A stretch of 64,000 nucleotides of DNA from Actinomycetota bacterium. GTDB taxonomy: Bacteria > Actinomycetota > Thermoleophilia > BMS3ABIN01. The first letter of the stretch is position 1, and every line of letters starts with the position of its first letter. The position numbers and the translations under genes were made by a program. The stretch spans positions 1 to 64,000 of the forward strand of contig JAMCPM010000015.1 of assembly GCA_023382335.1 (NCBI GenBank), read 5' to 3'. The notes beneath the pieces are model-generated. The model did not search any database. It had not been told where the DNA came from and saw only the letters and a list, made by a program, of their open reading frames with translations. Below, in pieces: positions 22,897-33,147 of this stretch.

Positions 22897-24663
22897 ATGG
22901 AACTTTCCCAGGGGAAAACAATTCAGGAACTGTTCGGCCGCTCCCCTCAGGGTGGCCATTTCTGCCTTTTCTACCAGACCGCCGAGGACCTTTTCGACGC
23001 CCTGGTCCCGTATTTCCAGGCGGGGCTTGAGAATAACGAGTTCTGCGTCTGGGTCACCTCCGAGCCGATCAGCGTCGACGAAGCCCTTGCCGCCATGCGC
23101 GCCAGGGTGCCGGACTTCGATGAATATCTGGAAAAGGGCAGCATGGAGATATTCTCTTGCACGGACTGGTACATGAAGGACGGCTACTTCGACGCCGATC
23201 GTGTTCTGGCCGGATGGGTGGAGAAATTCGAGCAGGCCATCGGCAGGGGTTTCGCCGGCATGCGCGTCACCGGCAACACCGCCTGGCTCGAGGATTCCCA
23301 GTGGTGCGACTTCGCCGATTACGAGGCCGCCATCAACGGCGTCATGCAGGACCGGCTCAAGGTGCTTTGCACCTACTCGCTCGAGAAGTGTGGCGGTGTC
23401 GAAATAATGGACGTGGTGGCCAACCATGAGTTCGCCATCGTCAGGCGCGATGGCGAGTGGCAGACCCTGGAGACTTCAGAGAACCGGCTGGCGCGGCAGG
23501 CCATCCTCGAGCGCGAGGAAGAGCTGTCGGCGATCTACGACAACGCCCCCCTGATCATGATGCTGGTGGACAGCGAACGCCGCGTCCGCAAGGTCAACCG
23601 CTTCGCCGAAAGCTTTGCCGGAGCCGAATCCACCGAACTGCTCAGCAGGAGGGCCGGCGAGGCGCTGGGTTGCCTCAACTCGCTCGACGAACCTGAGGGT
23701 TGCGGTTTCGGCTCCCATTGCCAGAAGTGCCCCGTGCGTCTGACCATCGCCGAGACATTCGAGGATGGTTTAAGCCGCAGCCAGCTGGAGGCGAGCCGGC
23801 CGCTGGTGGTTGACGGCAAGACCGAGGAAGTCACTTTTCTGCTCTCCACTTCGAAGCTCGATGTCCGCGGTGTGCCCGAGGTCCTGGTCACGATCCAGGA
23901 CATCACCGACCGCAAGCAGGCCGAGGAATCGCTGCGCCAGACGAGCGATTACCTCGAAAGCCTGTTCAACAATGCCAACGCCCCCATAATCGTCTGGAAT
24001 TTCGCTCTGCGCATCACGCGGTTCAATAACGCCTTTGAGCGGTTGACCGGTTATGCGGCCGGTGAAGTGATCGGTCAGGACCTGCGGATGCTATTCCCGG
24101 AAGACTCACGCGAGGAATCGCTGGCCCGCATCGCCCGGACGCTAAGCGGCGAGTTCTGGGAATCGGTCGAGATCCCCATCAGGCGCAAGGACGGCAAGGT
24201 GAGGATCGCCCTGTGGAATTCGGCCAACGTTTACGCCCCCGATGGTTCCACCCTGCAGGCGACGATCGCCCAGGGGCAGGACATCACCAGCCGCAAGATG
24301 GCTGAAGAGGCGCTGAAGCAGAGCGTGGAGCTGACCCGGGTGCTGCTCGACGCCAGCGTCGACTCGGCAATGCTGGTTGATACGGACGGCACGCTTCTGG
24401 GTATGAATGAGAAAGGCGCCAGGTTGCTGGGAGGCGCTACTGCGGATCCGCTGGAAAAGAACCTGTACGAACTGTTGCCGCCGGAAGCAGCCGGGGAGTT
24501 GACCGCAAGCGTTAAAAAGGTTTTTCGAACCGGGCATCCTAGCGACTTTGAGGCCGTGCATGGGGGAACCCGCCGCCGCTATTCCGTTCATCCGCTGTTC
24601 GACACCCGTGGCAAGATAAACAGCATGGCCATATATTCGCGCGACATCAGCTCAGAAGAATAG
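22897..24663 (+). CDS. MEDS-domain, triple PAS sensory protein without kinase
   Basis: A 588-residue cytosolic protein. Residues 15-190 are a MEDS (DcmR-like) sensory domain: GGHFCLFYQTAEDLFDALVPYFQAGLENNEFCVWV and GFAGMRVTGNTAWLED. Three PAS domains follow (about 205-345, 350-470, 475-585), separated by QAEESLRQ and MAEEALKQ linkers. It ends without a kinase or output domain. MEDS domains are proposed to sense hydrocarbon derivatives or C1 compounds. It likely hands its signal to the PAS protein and histidine kinase encoded directly downstream. Confidence 0.85.
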   Translation: MELSQGKTIQELFGRSPQGGHFCLFYQTAEDLFDALVPYFQAGLENNEFCVWVTSEPISVDEALAAMRARVPDFDEYLEKGSMEIFSCTDWYMKDGYFDADRVLAGWVEKFEQAIGRGFAGMRVTGNTAWLEDSQWCDFADYEAAINGVMQDRLKVLCTYSLEKCGGVEIMDVVANHEFAIVRRDGEWQTLETSENRLARQAILEREEELSAIYDNAPLIMMLVDSERRVRKVNRFAESFAGAESTELLSRRAGEALGCLNSLDEPEGCGFGSHCQKCPVRLTIAETFEDGLSRSQLEASRPLVVDGKTEEVTFLLSTSKLDVRGVPEVLVTIQDITDRKQAEESLRQTSDYLESLFNNANAPIIVWNFALRITRFNNAFERLTGYAAGEVIGQDLRMLFPEDSREESLARIARTLSGEFWESVEIPIRRKDGKVRIALWNSANVYAPDGSTLQATIAQGQDITSRKMAEEALKQSVELTRVLLDASVDSAMLVDTDGTLLGMNEKGARLLGGATADPLEKNLYELLPPEAAGELTASVKKVFRTGHPSDFEAVHGGTRRRYSVHPLFDTRGKINSMAIYSRDISSEE

Positions 24664-24683
24664 ATGTGAACTGAAGGATCGCC

Positions 24684-25586
24684 ATGACTGAAACCAATGA
24701 AGTCAAACAGGAAGAGATCTATCTTCTGGCCGCAATCGTCCAGTCCTCGGACGACGCCATCATCGGCAAGACCCTTGACGGCATCATAACCAGCTGGAAC
24801 AAAGGGGCTGAGAAGCTTTACGGTTACTCCGAGAAGGAGGTCGTCGGCAAGTCGATCGGCATCCTTGTCCCTCCGGGGCACGAAGACGAGCTTCCAGCTT
24901 TTGTCGAGGAGGTGAAGGATGGGAAGAGCCTTCATCATTACGAGACTGAACGGAAGAAGAAAGACGGCACCATCATCGACGTCTCCCTGGCGCTCTCGGC
25001 GATCAGGAACGCCGATGGCGAGATAGCCGGCATCTCCACGATAGCGCGGGGGATCACCCCCCTGAAGCAGGCCGCCCAGTACGCCCGCAGCCTGATCGAA
25101 GCCAGCCTCGACCCGCTGGTGACCATCAGCCCCGAGGGCAAGATCACCGACGTCAACGAGGCCACGATCAAGGTCACGGGCGTGCCGCGCGAGGAACTGA
25201 TCGGCACCGACTTCTCCAACTATTTCACCGAGCCTGACAAGGCCAGGGAGGGGTACATGCGGGTCTTCTCCGAGGGCTCTGTCACCGACTATCCGTTGAC
25301 CATCCGCCATATCTCCGGTAACCTTGCGGATGTTCTTTATAACGCCTCCGTCTTCAAGGACGTCCAGGGCAACGTGCTGGGCGTCTTCGCCGCCGCCCGC
25401 GACGTCACCGCCCAGAAGCGGCAGGCCGAGGCCCAGGTCGCGGCGCAGCGAAAGAAAGAGCTCGACCGGCTGGCCGAGCTGGAGCGCTTCCAGAAGCTCA
25501 CCGTGGGGCGCGAGCTGAAGATGATCGAGCTCAAGAAGGAGCTCGAAGAGCTCAAACGGCAATCGCGTGAGCGGGGACAGGTTTAA
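24684..25586 (+). CDS. Tandem PAS protein with C-terminal coiled coil
   Basis: A 300-residue cytosolic protein: PAS 1 (about residues 10-135, AIVQSSDDAIIGKTLDGIITSWNKGAEKLYGYSE) and PAS 2 (about 140-255, SLIEASLDPLVTISPEGKITDVNEATIKVTG), then a charged coiled coil (RKKELDRLAELERFQKLTVGRELKMIELKKELEELKRQ shown here in part: KKELDRLAELERFQKL). No kinase domain. The kinase gene begins one base after its stop, so one ancestral PAS-kinase may have been split, or the pair associates through the coiled coils. Confidence 0.83.
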   Translation: MTETNEVKQEEIYLLAAIVQSSDDAIIGKTLDGIITSWNKGAEKLYGYSEKEVVGKSIGILVPPGHEDELPAFVEEVKDGKSLHHYETERKKKDGTIIDVSLALSAIRNADGEIAGISTIARGITPLKQAAQYARSLIEASLDPLVTISPEGKITDVNEATIKVTGVPREELIGTDFSNYFTEPDKAREGYMRVFSEGSVTDYPLTIRHISGNLADVLYNASVFKDVQGNVLGVFAAARDVTAQKRQAEAQVAAQRKKELDRLAELERFQKLTVGRELKMIELKKELEELKRQSRERGQV

Positions 25587-25587
25587 G

Positions 25588-26529
25588 ATGGCCATCGAAG
25601 CGACAAGCGATTGCCTTCCCGAGGAAAGCCCCGAGGAAAAAGAGCAGGCCGTCCTCGATGTCCAGAGGGCGATGACGAACATCCTCGAGGACATGGAAGA
25701 CGAGAAGCTTCGCCTCGAAGATACCCAGAAAGCCACCCTCAACATCCTCGAGGACATCAAGCAGACCGAAGAGGAGCTGCGTGCGACGATGGGCAAGCTG
25801 GAGCGCTCCAACGACGAGCTGCAGCAGTTCGCCTACGTGGCTTCGCACGACCTTCAGGAGCCGCTGCGGATGATCGCCAGCTTCCTGCAGCTGCTTTACA
25901 GCCGCTACTCCGGAAAGCTGGACAGCGACGCCAAGGAATTCATCGATTTCGCGGTCGACGGCGCCAATCGCATGCAGGCAATGATCAACGATCTTCTGCT
26001 CTATTCGCGCGTGGGCACGCGGGGCAAGGACTTCAGTTCGGTTGACTGCGAGCAGATCCTTCATAAGGTTCTCGATACGCTGCAGATAACGATACGGGAA
26101 ACAGGCGCGAGGGTCACTTATGGCACGCTGCCGGTGATCGAGGGCGATCAGTCGCAGATGAACCAGCTGTTTCAGAATCTGATCAGCAACGCCATCAAGT
26201 TCCGGGGAGAGCGGCCGCCGCAGATCCACGTCCAGGCGGAGCGCGCCGGCGGCGAATGGCGGTTCTCGGTCAGCGACAACGGCATCGGCATCGACCCGGA
26301 ATTCCGGGACCGCATATTCATCATCTTCCAGAGGCTTCACGGCAATACCGAATATCCGGGAACCGGCATAGGCCTGGCTGTCTGCAAGCGTATCATCGAG
26401 CGGCACGGCGGGCGATTGTGGGTAGAATCGAAGCCCGGTGAGGGGTCGACCTTTTATTTCACCATACGGGACGATGCCGGCCAGCTTGAAAAATCAACCA
26501 TGTCAACGCGGGAAAAGGATCGAACATGA
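25588..26529 (+). CDS. Histidine kinase without sensory domain
   Basis: A 313-residue cytosolic kinase starting at ATG 25588. An acidic coiled coil (residues 15-75, two NILEDM/NILEDI repeats) precedes HisKA with H87 (AYVASHDLQEPLR) and an ATPase domain with NLISNAIKF, DNGIGID and GTGIGLAVCKR. The DLQEPLR version belongs to the phytochrome-like kinase group that works with Rcp1-type regulators. It has no sensor of its own, and presumably takes input from the two PAS proteins just upstream. The Rcp1-like gene begins 15 bases later. Confidence 0.9.
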   Translation: MAIEATSDCLPEESPEEKEQAVLDVQRAMTNILEDMEDEKLRLEDTQKATLNILEDIKQTEEELRATMGKLERSNDELQQFAYVASHDLQEPLRMIASFLQLLYSRYSGKLDSDAKEFIDFAVDGANRMQAMINDLLLYSRVGTRGKDFSSVDCEQILHKVLDTLQITIRETGARVTYGTLPVIEGDQSQMNQLFQNLISNAIKFRGERPPQIHVQAERAGGEWRFSVSDNGIGIDPEFRDRIFIIFQRLHGNTEYPGTGIGLAVCKRIIERHGGRLWVESKPGEGSTFYFTIRDDAGQLEKSTMSTREKDRT

Positions 26530-26544
26530 ATGAAGGGATAGGAA

Positions 26545-27018
26545 ATGATGCCCAAGCTTATTGAGATATTGCTGGTCGAGGATAATCCCGGCGACGTCCG
26601 CCTGACCCAGGAGGCCCTCAAGGAAACCAAGGTGCTCAATAATCTCGAGGTGGTCAACGACGGCGTGGAGGCGATGGCCTACCTGCATCGCGAGGGCGAA
26701 TTCGCGGAAGCGAAGCGGCCCGACCTGATCCTGCTGGACCTGAACCTGCCGCGCAAGGACGGACGCGAGGTTCTGGAGGAGATCAAGCAGGATCCCGAGC
26801 TCCGGCAGATTCCGGTGGTCGTCCTTACCGTCTCGCAGGCGGAGCAGGACATCTACAGGACCTACGATCTCCATTGCAACTGCTACATCACCAAACCCAT
26901 AAACCTGGATCAGTTCATCGAAGTGATCAAGGCGATCGAGAACTTCTGGCTCTCTATAGTGAAGCTGCCCCCGAATGGAGAAAATGAACAACCAGCCGCT
27001 CAAAGTCCTTCTGATTGA
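26545..27018 (+). CDS. Single-domain response regulator (Rcp1-like)
   Basis: A 157-residue receiver domain with E12/D13 (LLVEDNPGD), phospho-acceptor D65 (LILLDLNLP), a Thr switch and K in YITKPINL. It is similar to the regulator at 8192-8632 and likewise has no output domain. It lies directly after a phytochrome-type kinase, its probable phosphodonor, and its last 35 bases overlap the next gene. Confidence 0.9.
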   Translation: MMPKLIEILLVEDNPGDVRLTQEALKETKVLNNLEVVNDGVEAMAYLHREGEFAEAKRPDLILLDLNLPRKDGREVLEEIKQDPELRQIPVVVLTVSQAEQDIYRTYDLHCNCYITKPINLDQFIEVIKAIENFWLSIVKLPPNGENEQPAAQSPSD

Positions 27019-29881
27019 AGATAACCCCGGCGACGCGCGCCTGGCCAAGGAGCTGCTGGCGGAAATCCCCGGGAGTCCTTTCGTCCTCGACTGGGCGGAT
27101 GGGCTTGCCGCCGGCCGGAAGAAGCTCAGCCAGGGCGAGTTTGATGTTATCCTGCTCGACCTGAACCTGCCCGACAGCCACGGCCTGAAAACGTTTTCCC
27201 GGATCCAGGAAGCTGCCCCGTCGGTGCCGATCATCATCAAGACCGGCCTCAACGATGAAGAAGTAGCCATCGCCGCGGTTCATCAGGGAGCCCAGGATTA
27301 TCTGGTCAAGGGGGAGACCGATCCCCTCACGCTTTCGCGCACGATCTATTACGCCATCGAGCGCAAGCGCTCCGAGCAGGCGCTGCGCGAGAGCGAAGAG
27401 CGTTACCGTTCGCTGTTCGAGAACATGCTGGACGGATTCGCCTATTGCCAGATGCTCTATGATGACGAAGGCCGGCCCGATGATTTCATTTACCTCGCCG
27501 CAAACAACGCTTTCACCAGACTGACCGGCCTGGAAAACGTGGTCGGGCGCAAGGTTACCGAAGTTATTCCTCAGATCAAGAAGACGAATCCGGAGCTTTT
27601 CGAGATTTATGGCCGGGTGGCGATCACCGGTATAGCCGAAACCATCGAGGTAGATTTTAAACCTCTGGAGATGCACCTGTTTATCTCGGTCTCAAGTCCG
27701 AAAAAGGGCTATTTTGCGGCCGTTTTTGAAGACATCGGCGCTCGCAAGAAAGCGGAAGAAGCTTTGACCGCCGAGCGGGACCGCATGGAGATCGTCATGG
27801 AGAACTCGCCCGAGGCCAATCTGGTTCTGCTGGACCGCGATTTCAATTTCATCTCGGTCAATTCGACTTATGCTGAAAGCTGCCGCATGACCAAGAAAGA
27901 GATGATCGGAAAAAACCATTTTGACCTCTTCCCCGATAAAGAAAACGAAGTTATCTTCAGGCGGGTGCGCGATACCGGCGTACCGGTCAAGCTCAAGGAA
28001 AAGCCTTTCGAGTTTCCCGGCCAGCCCTGGCGCGGCCTCACTTACTGGGACTGGTCGCTGACACCGGTCAAGGATGCCTCGGGGACGGTGCGGGCGCTGG
28101 TCTTCTCACTTGTCGACGTCACCGAGAAAGTGCGTTCGCGCCAGTTGAACGAGGCGCTCAACGACATCAACCTGGTGCTTGGCTCGTCGCTGGATTTTGA
28201 TGAGATCATGCGGGACGTCATGGAAGCTGCGGCCGCCGCGCTGCATGCCGAATCGGACTTCCTGGCGACGGCGAAGGATGGCGAAGGATGGGTGTTTCGC
28301 TACGCCTACGGCGCGGCAGCCGATACGCCCGTAGGAGGGCCGCTTACCGCTGACAACGCGCCGGTTGCGGCCGAGATACTGAAAACCGGCGAGACCCTGG
28401 CCGTTACCGACGCCTTCGCCGACGACAGGTTCGATAACAGGGTTCTGGAAAGACTCAGTATCTATTCCTCGATCGCATCGCCGCTGGTCGCCAAGGAAGA
28501 GACGATCGGCGTCATTGCTTTTCGTTATCATAGCGGCAAGGTCGAGTTCGGCCAGTCGGAGATCGATTTTGTCGAGAAGCTGGGCGCTTCGATCTCGATG
28601 GCCCTGGAGAATGCCAAACTCTACCGCCGCGCACAGGCAAGCAGAACCCAGATCCAGGCATACGCCACCGACCTGGCGGTCCTTCACCGCATTGGACTTT
28701 CACTCAATCGCGAGACCGACAAAACCAAACTCCTGAAGACAATGCTTGACGGCGCCGCCGAGATCACGTCCGCCGGCGTCGGCGCCATCATCTTCGTGGG
28801 GAAGGGAAAGGTCGACCTGGTCTCCATGTATTACGCGCCCTGGTATGAGCAGCGCTGCGACATCATCGCTGATTCGGCCATGGTGCATAAGCGCATCGAG
28901 CGCCTGACCGACTTCGACGAACGGGATTCAGCCCGCATCAGCTTCGACGATCTGGAAAAGCCGCTGGAGCTTCCCGACGGGCATATTGAATTGAACGGGT
29001 TGCTGATCGGGGTCCTGCGTGGCATTCGCGGCCGCATGGTCGGGTATTTCATGATGAGCCATAAGGCCGGCGGCGTTGAGTTCACCGTCGAGGACGAGGA
29101 AATGATCTCCCTGCTGGCGGCGCAGAGCTCGGTGGCGCTGATCAGCACCGAGAATTTCGAGCGGGAACACGAAGTAGCCGATACTCTCCAGAACGCTCTT
29201 TTGCCCGATATCCCCGTCAGGGATGATCTCGAGGTGGGTCTCATCTACCGCTCGGCCAGTTCCTACAGCCGGCTCGGCGGCGATTTCTACGATTTCATCG
29301 AACTGGATGACGGCAGGATCGCCGTCGCCGTCGGGGATGTATGCGGCAAGGGCCTGGAAGCAGCCACGGCCACCGCCATGGTCAAGTACATGTTGCGGGC
29401 CTATATCGGTGACGGCCGTTCCGCCGGCAACTGCCTGACGCTGCTCAACCGGGCCGTAGCCAGGTACATCAAGATGGAGAAATTCGTCACCATGGGCCTG
29501 GCGATGATGAATCCGGTTGACGAGAGCGTCGAATATTCTTCCGCCGGGCATCCGCCGCCGATCATCTACCGCCGCGGCACAGCCATGCTGCTTGAATTCG
29601 AGCAGGCCGTGCCTCTGGGGGTCCTCTCCGACTACAGTTTCAAGACCACCAGACTGGTGGCCGCCCCCGATAACTCGCTGCTGATGTACACCGACGGCCT
29701 CATCGAAGCCAGGCCGCCCGGCGGCGAACCTTTTGGCGAGGGCAAGGTAATAGAAGTACTGGGTTCCTTCAACGGTTACCCGGTACAGCGGGTCGTCGAG
29801 CGTCTGATGGAAGCAGCGGTCGAATATTCCAGCGGCAACCTGAGGGATGACATGGCGATGGTGGCGGTAAAGTTCAGATAA
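26984..29881 (+). CDS. Receiver-PAS-GAF-SpoIIE phosphatase
   Basis: A 965-residue multidomain regulator. Order: receiver (residues 5-120, D in VILLDLNLP), PAS 1 (about 140-255), PAS 2 (about 260-385), GAF 1 (about 390-540), GAF 2 (about 560-720) and a PP2C/SpoIIE phosphatase (about 745-965) with [21 protein letters not shown] and the MYTDGLIEA metal site. ATG 26984 is chosen for the GGAG just before it; ATG 26975 is an alternative. Such proteins dephosphorylate anti-anti-sigma factors in partner-switching stress responses. No anti-sigma or anti-anti-sigma gene is in this window, so its target lies elsewhere. It ends the PAS/kinase cluster. Confidence 0.9.
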   Translation: MNNQPLKVLLIEDNPGDARLAKELLAEIPGSPFVLDWADGLAAGRKKLSQGEFDVILLDLNLPDSHGLKTFSRIQEAAPSVPIIIKTGLNDEEVAIAAVHQGAQDYLVKGETDPLTLSRTIYYAIERKRSEQALRESEERYRSLFENMLDGFAYCQMLYDDEGRPDDFIYLAANNAFTRLTGLENVVGRKVTEVIPQIKKTNPELFEIYGRVAITGIAETIEVDFKPLEMHLFISVSSPKKGYFAAVFEDIGARKKAEEALTAERDRMEIVMENSPEANLVLLDRDFNFISVNSTYAESCRMTKKEMIGKNHFDLFPDKENEVIFRRVRDTGVPVKLKEKPFEFPGQPWRGLTYWDWSLTPVKDASGTVRALVFSLVDVTEKVRSRQLNEALNDINLVLGSSLDFDEIMRDVMEAAAAALHAESDFLATAKDGEGWVFRYAYGAAADTPVGGPLTADNAPVAAEILKTGETLAVTDAFADDRFDNRVLERLSIYSSIASPLVAKEETIGVIAFRYHSGKVEFGQSEIDFVEKLGASISMALENAKLYRRAQASRTQIQAYATDLAVLHRIGLSLNRETDKTKLLKTMLDGAAEITSAGVGAIIFVGKGKVDLVSMYYAPWYEQRCDIIADSAMVHKRIERLTDFDERDSARISFDDLEKPLELPDGHIELNGLLIGVLRGIRGRMVGYFMMSHKAGGVEFTVEDEEMISLLAAQSSVALISTENFEREHEVADTLQNALLPDIPVRDDLEVGLIYRSASSYSRLGGDFYDFIELDDGRIAVAVGDVCGKGLEAATATAMVKYMLRAYIGDGRSAGNCLTLLNRAVARYIKMEKFVTMGLAMMNPVDESVEYSSAGHPPPIIYRRGTAMLLEFEQAVPLGVLSDYSFKTTRLVAAPDNSLLMYTDGLIEARPPGGEPFGEGKVIEVLGSFNGYPVQRVVERLMEAAVEYSSGNLRDDMAMVAVKFR

Positions 29882-29907
29882 CCGCTTTAAGCTGTTATCC
29901 TTTGCGG

Positions 29908-31584
29908 ATGCAAACAGACGCTCATCACAAATCAAAGGCCATCGCCATGGTCGGGGTCCTGCTGGCGATATTCCTGGCGGCGCTCGACCAGACGATCGTC
30001 GCCACGGCCATGCCCGAGATCGTCAGGGAATTCCAGGGGCTCGAGCACTTAAGCTGGGTGTTTTCCGCCTACATGCTGGCCTCCACTGTCACCATTCCCA
30101 TCTACGGCAAGCTCTCTGACATCTACGGGCGCCGGCTTTTCTACGTGGCCGGCATCATCATCTTCATGCTCGGCTCCATCCTCAGCGGCCAGTCGCACTC
30201 GATGCTGCAGCTGATCATCTTCCGGGCATTCCAGGGAATCGGGGGCGGCGCCATCATGGTCAATTCGATCGCAATCATCGGCGACCTCTTCTCTCCCGCC
30301 GAACGGGGACGCTGGCAGGGCCTCATCGGCGGCGTCTTCGGCATCGCCAGCGTTGTCGGGCCGCTGGTGGGCGGCTGGCTCACCGACAGCTTCAGCTGGC
30401 GCTGGATCTTCTACATCAACGTCCCCTTCGGCATCGCCGCGCTCGTGGTGCTCATCGCCGCGCTGCCGAAGATCACTCCGGAAAAGCTCAGGCATTCGAT
30501 CGATTACCTCGGGGCGCTGACCCTGGGCCTGGCGCTGGTGTCGCTGCTGCTCGCCTTCCTCTGGGGAGGAAGCCAGTACCCCTGGGGCTCGCGGGAGATC
30601 ATCACCCTCTTCGCGCTGACGCCGCTACTGCTGGGGATCTTCGCCGTGATCGAGACCAGGGCCAGCGAGCCCATCCTGCCGCTCGACCTCTTTGCCAACA
30701 GGGGACTGAGCACTTCTGTGGCGGTCACCTTCCTGACATCGTTCGCGCTCTTTGGCGCCCTGGCTTTCATCCCCCTTTACGCCCAGAGCGTCGTGGGCTT
30801 TTCCGCGACCAACTCAGGGCTGGTGCTGGCCCCGATGAGCGCCGGCATCATCGTCTCCAGCGCCATCGCCGGCCAGATCATCAGCCGCACCGGCAAGTAC
30901 AAGGTCTCCTCGATCGTCGGCATGGTCATATCGCTCCTGGGAATGGCGCTCTTCTCGCGCCTGGCGGTCGATACCTCCAAGCTCGTCCTGATCAGCGACA
31001 TGGTCATCCTCGGCCTCGGAATCGGGGTCTCCTTCCCGATCTACACGATCGTGGTCCAGAGCGCCTTCGACCGCAGCCGGCTGGGGGTCGCGACCGCGAG
31101 CATCCAGCTCTTCCGCAGCATCGGCGCCACCGTGGGCGTGGCCATAATGGGCAGCCTGCTCAACAACGCCCTGGCCAACCAGCTGGTGAACCTCGGCTCG
31201 GAACCGTTCGTGCAGACCGTCAACCAGATCAGCCCCGAGCATGCCATCACCGGCATCGACGTCAACTCGCTTCAGGGCTTTCTCTCACCCGGCGGGCAGC
31301 AGGCGATGGCCGGGCTGATCGAGAAGGCGCCGGCGGCGCAGCAGCCCCAGCTGCAGGACAGCTTTTCCCATTTCATCGAGATCCTCAAGGAAGCCCTGGC
31401 CGGATCGATCGGTCACGTCTATGTGCTTGGGATCTTCGTCATGCTGGCGGCGCTCATCATCACGCTGTTCCTGCCGGTGATCGATCTTCATCGCGGTGAG
31501 AAGAGGCCGCCGGCTGAGGAGATCGGCGTCGAGCTCGAGGCCGAGCTGGGCCAGGCCGAGCCCAGGGACGAGCCGGCCCTGTAG
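29908..31584 (+). CDS. MFS drug exporter, 14-TM DHA2 family (EmrB/QacA-like)
   Basis: A 558-residue membrane transporter. It has [19 protein letters not shown] in the first helix, the [14 protein letters not shown] motif A loop, and [25 protein letters not shown], the antiporter motif C region. About 14 segments are visible, with a large periplasmic-type loop near residues 430-490. DHA2 members export drugs, dyes or metabolites in exchange for protons. ATG 29908 is chosen over the TTG six bases upstream. No regulator lies adjacent. Confidence 0.92.
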   Translation: MQTDAHHKSKAIAMVGVLLAIFLAALDQTIVATAMPEIVREFQGLEHLSWVFSAYMLASTVTIPIYGKLSDIYGRRLFYVAGIIIFMLGSILSGQSHSMLQLIIFRAFQGIGGGAIMVNSIAIIGDLFSPAERGRWQGLIGGVFGIASVVGPLVGGWLTDSFSWRWIFYINVPFGIAALVVLIAALPKITPEKLRHSIDYLGALTLGLALVSLLLAFLWGGSQYPWGSREIITLFALTPLLLGIFAVIETRASEPILPLDLFANRGLSTSVAVTFLTSFALFGALAFIPLYAQSVVGFSATNSGLVLAPMSAGIIVSSAIAGQIISRTGKYKVSSIVGMVISLLGMALFSRLAVDTSKLVLISDMVILGLGIGVSFPIYTIVVQSAFDRSRLGVATASIQLFRSIGATVGVAIMGSLLNNALANQLVNLGSEPFVQTVNQISPEHAITGIDVNSLQGFLSPGGQQAMAGLIEKAPAAQQPQLQDSFSHFIEILKEALAGSIGHVYVLGIFVMLAALIITLFLPVIDLHRGEKRPPAEEIGVELEAELGQAEPRDEPAL

Positions 31585-31712
31585 GTTTCCGGCCCCCGGG
31601 TCTCGCTCCCCCAGAGGCTCCCGCAGGGTTTTAATCTCCCTCCCGGTGGAATCATTCCCTTACAGGGAAGAAATCCCTTGACGCAGCCATGCCTTGGAGA
31701 GGGAGGACGAAA

Positions 31713-32129
31713 ATGTGTCCCATGCCGATGGAACATCGGGAGCATTACGAAGTCGACGAGCATACGGAGCGGCAGTTCGAAGAGGACCGGGTGGCCGAGC
31801 GTGAGAACCAGATCGGCCGCATCAATGGCATCATCTGGCTGGCCTTCGGCATCCTCGAGGCGCTCATCGGCCTCAGGGTGATACTGAAACTTATTGGCGC
31901 CAACCCGGAAAACGCCTTCGCCAATTTCATCTACACGGTCTCGCACCTGTTCCTGGCCCCGTTCTTCGGCCTCGTGGGCGAGCCGACGTCAGACGGAAGC
32001 GTGCTCGAGGTGACTTCACTGGTTGCCATGATCTTCTATCTGCTGGTCGGCCTGGGGATCACGCGCCTGATCTACCTGTTGATGATGCCGACGCAGGTGA
32101 GGCACGAAAGAACCATCCAGCGGCATTAA
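31713..32129 (+). CDS. YggT family membrane protein
   Basis: A 138-residue protein starting at ATG 31713, which has GGGAGGAC close upstream. A charged, His- and Glu-rich N-terminus (residues 1-40) is followed by three hydrophobic segments near 43-62, 75-92 and 105-125. The LEALIGLRVILKLIGANPENAFANFIYTVSHLFLAPFFGL stretch is the YggT hallmark, here in one copy rather than two. YggT is linked with cell division or osmotic tolerance in other bacteria. It begins a three-gene operon of small membrane proteins. Confidence 0.8.
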   Translation: MCPMPMEHREHYEVDEHTERQFEEDRVAERENQIGRINGIIWLAFGILEALIGLRVILKLIGANPENAFANFIYTVSHLFLAPFFGLVGEPTSDGSVLEVTSLVAMIFYLLVGLGITRLIYLLMMPTQVRHERTIQRH

Positions 32130-32141
32130 AGGAGCCAATAG

Positions 32142-32597
32142 ATGCCATTACTCGAGCCGCCGAAACACGAGCGCCACCAGCCGGAGAACATCAACCAGAA
32201 GCACGAGCAGCAGCTGGGGGCGCAGGACAAGGTCGCCCTGATCATAACGACCGCCATCGGCACCATGTACGCGGTCTATTTCTTTGCCTTGTTCATGGCC
32301 GGCTGGATGCTCTGGCAAACATTTTTCAACAATGCGCCTTTCGATCCATATCCATTTGCATTCCTGCTGTTTCTTGGCAATATCGTCCAGCTGCTGCTGA
32401 TGCCGCTGATCATGGTGGGCCAGAACATCCAGGGCCGGCGCGCGGCCATCCGCGCCGACGAAAGTTACAAGACCACGATGACCAGCTATCACGACATCGA
32501 GCACATCCTCAAACATCTCGACGCCCAGGATGAGGAGCTGCTCAAACACACGGGCATGCTGGAAAAACTTATCAAGGCTCAAGGAGTGGAGGACTGA
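32142..32597 (+). CDS. DUF1003-like membrane protein
   Basis: A 151-residue protein with two hydrophobic segments (about residues 30-57 and 70-92) between a charged N-terminus and a helical C-terminal tail. The arrangement AFLLFLGNIVQLLLMPLIMVGQNIQGRRAAIRADESYKTT closely resembles DUF1003, whose members end similarly. The function of DUF1003 is unknown. It is 12 bases after the YggT-like gene, and its TGA overlaps the next ATG, so the three form an operon. Confidence 0.75.
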   Translation: MPLLEPPKHERHQPENINQKHEQQLGAQDKVALIITTAIGTMYAVYFFALFMAGWMLWQTFFNNAPFDPYPFAFLLFLGNIVQLLLMPLIMVGQNIQGRRAAIRADESYKTTMTSYHDIEHILKHLDAQDEELLKHTGMLEKLIKAQGVED

Positions 32598-32833
32598 TGG
32601 ACACCAGTGTGCTGGACAACAGTTATCTCGGACTCAACATCGCACAGTATGTTTTCGCCTTTGTCATCCTGCTGTTTTTTATTGGCTTCGCCGTCTGGGG
32701 TTACAGGACCAGGCAGCGGATTCAGCGGCTGGAAGAGGCGCTGAGGGACTTCAGGGAGCTCGAGCCCGAAGGCTACGAAGAGGAAGATACCAGGGGATTC
32801 TTTTTCCGAGGGGGCCCGGCTGCAGGCCGATGA
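32597..32833 (+). CDS. Small single-pass membrane protein
   Basis: A 78-residue protein with one hydrophobic helix (ISYVFAFVILLFFIGFAVWGY-like, residues 16-36) and an acidic C-terminal tail predicted to be cytoplasmic (IQRLEEALRDFRELEPEGYEEED). Its ATG overlaps the previous stop (TGATG). I recognise no family. It probably works with the two membrane proteins before it. Confidence 0.65.
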   Translation: MDTSVLDNSYLGLNIAQYVFAFVILLFFIGFAVWGYRTRQRIQRLEEALRDFRELEPEGYEEEDTRGFFFRGGPAAGR

Positions 32834-33147
32834 GGAGGCATCCCTCCAGAACGAGGCGCTCAAGCACCAGGGCTGAGCCGTTATAAGAAATCCTGGCTGG
32901 TTTGCATCATCGCTCACAGGGTGGTACTCTCGTTGAGGACGTGATCGAGGAACGTTCCGCGTCCTGGAATCGGACCACTAGCCGCCAGCCCTCTGTGCCG
33001 CGGCACAGCGTTTTACTCCCACCGTAATTTCCAAGTGGACCCTTCCTGCGTGTATAAGCGCGCATCAAACTGTTCTGCCTCAATAATTCAAAAACCCACC
33101 TGTTTCCAATTGTTGCAGGCCCCTTTCCTCCACAAGGAGCTAATTTC
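32834..33147. other. Intergenic region, no gene seen
   Basis: About 314 bases between the small membrane protein operon and the GH25 gene. No convincing open frame, RNA or strong terminator was found. AAGGAGC near the right end is the ribosome site of the GH25 gene. Confidence 0.5.
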
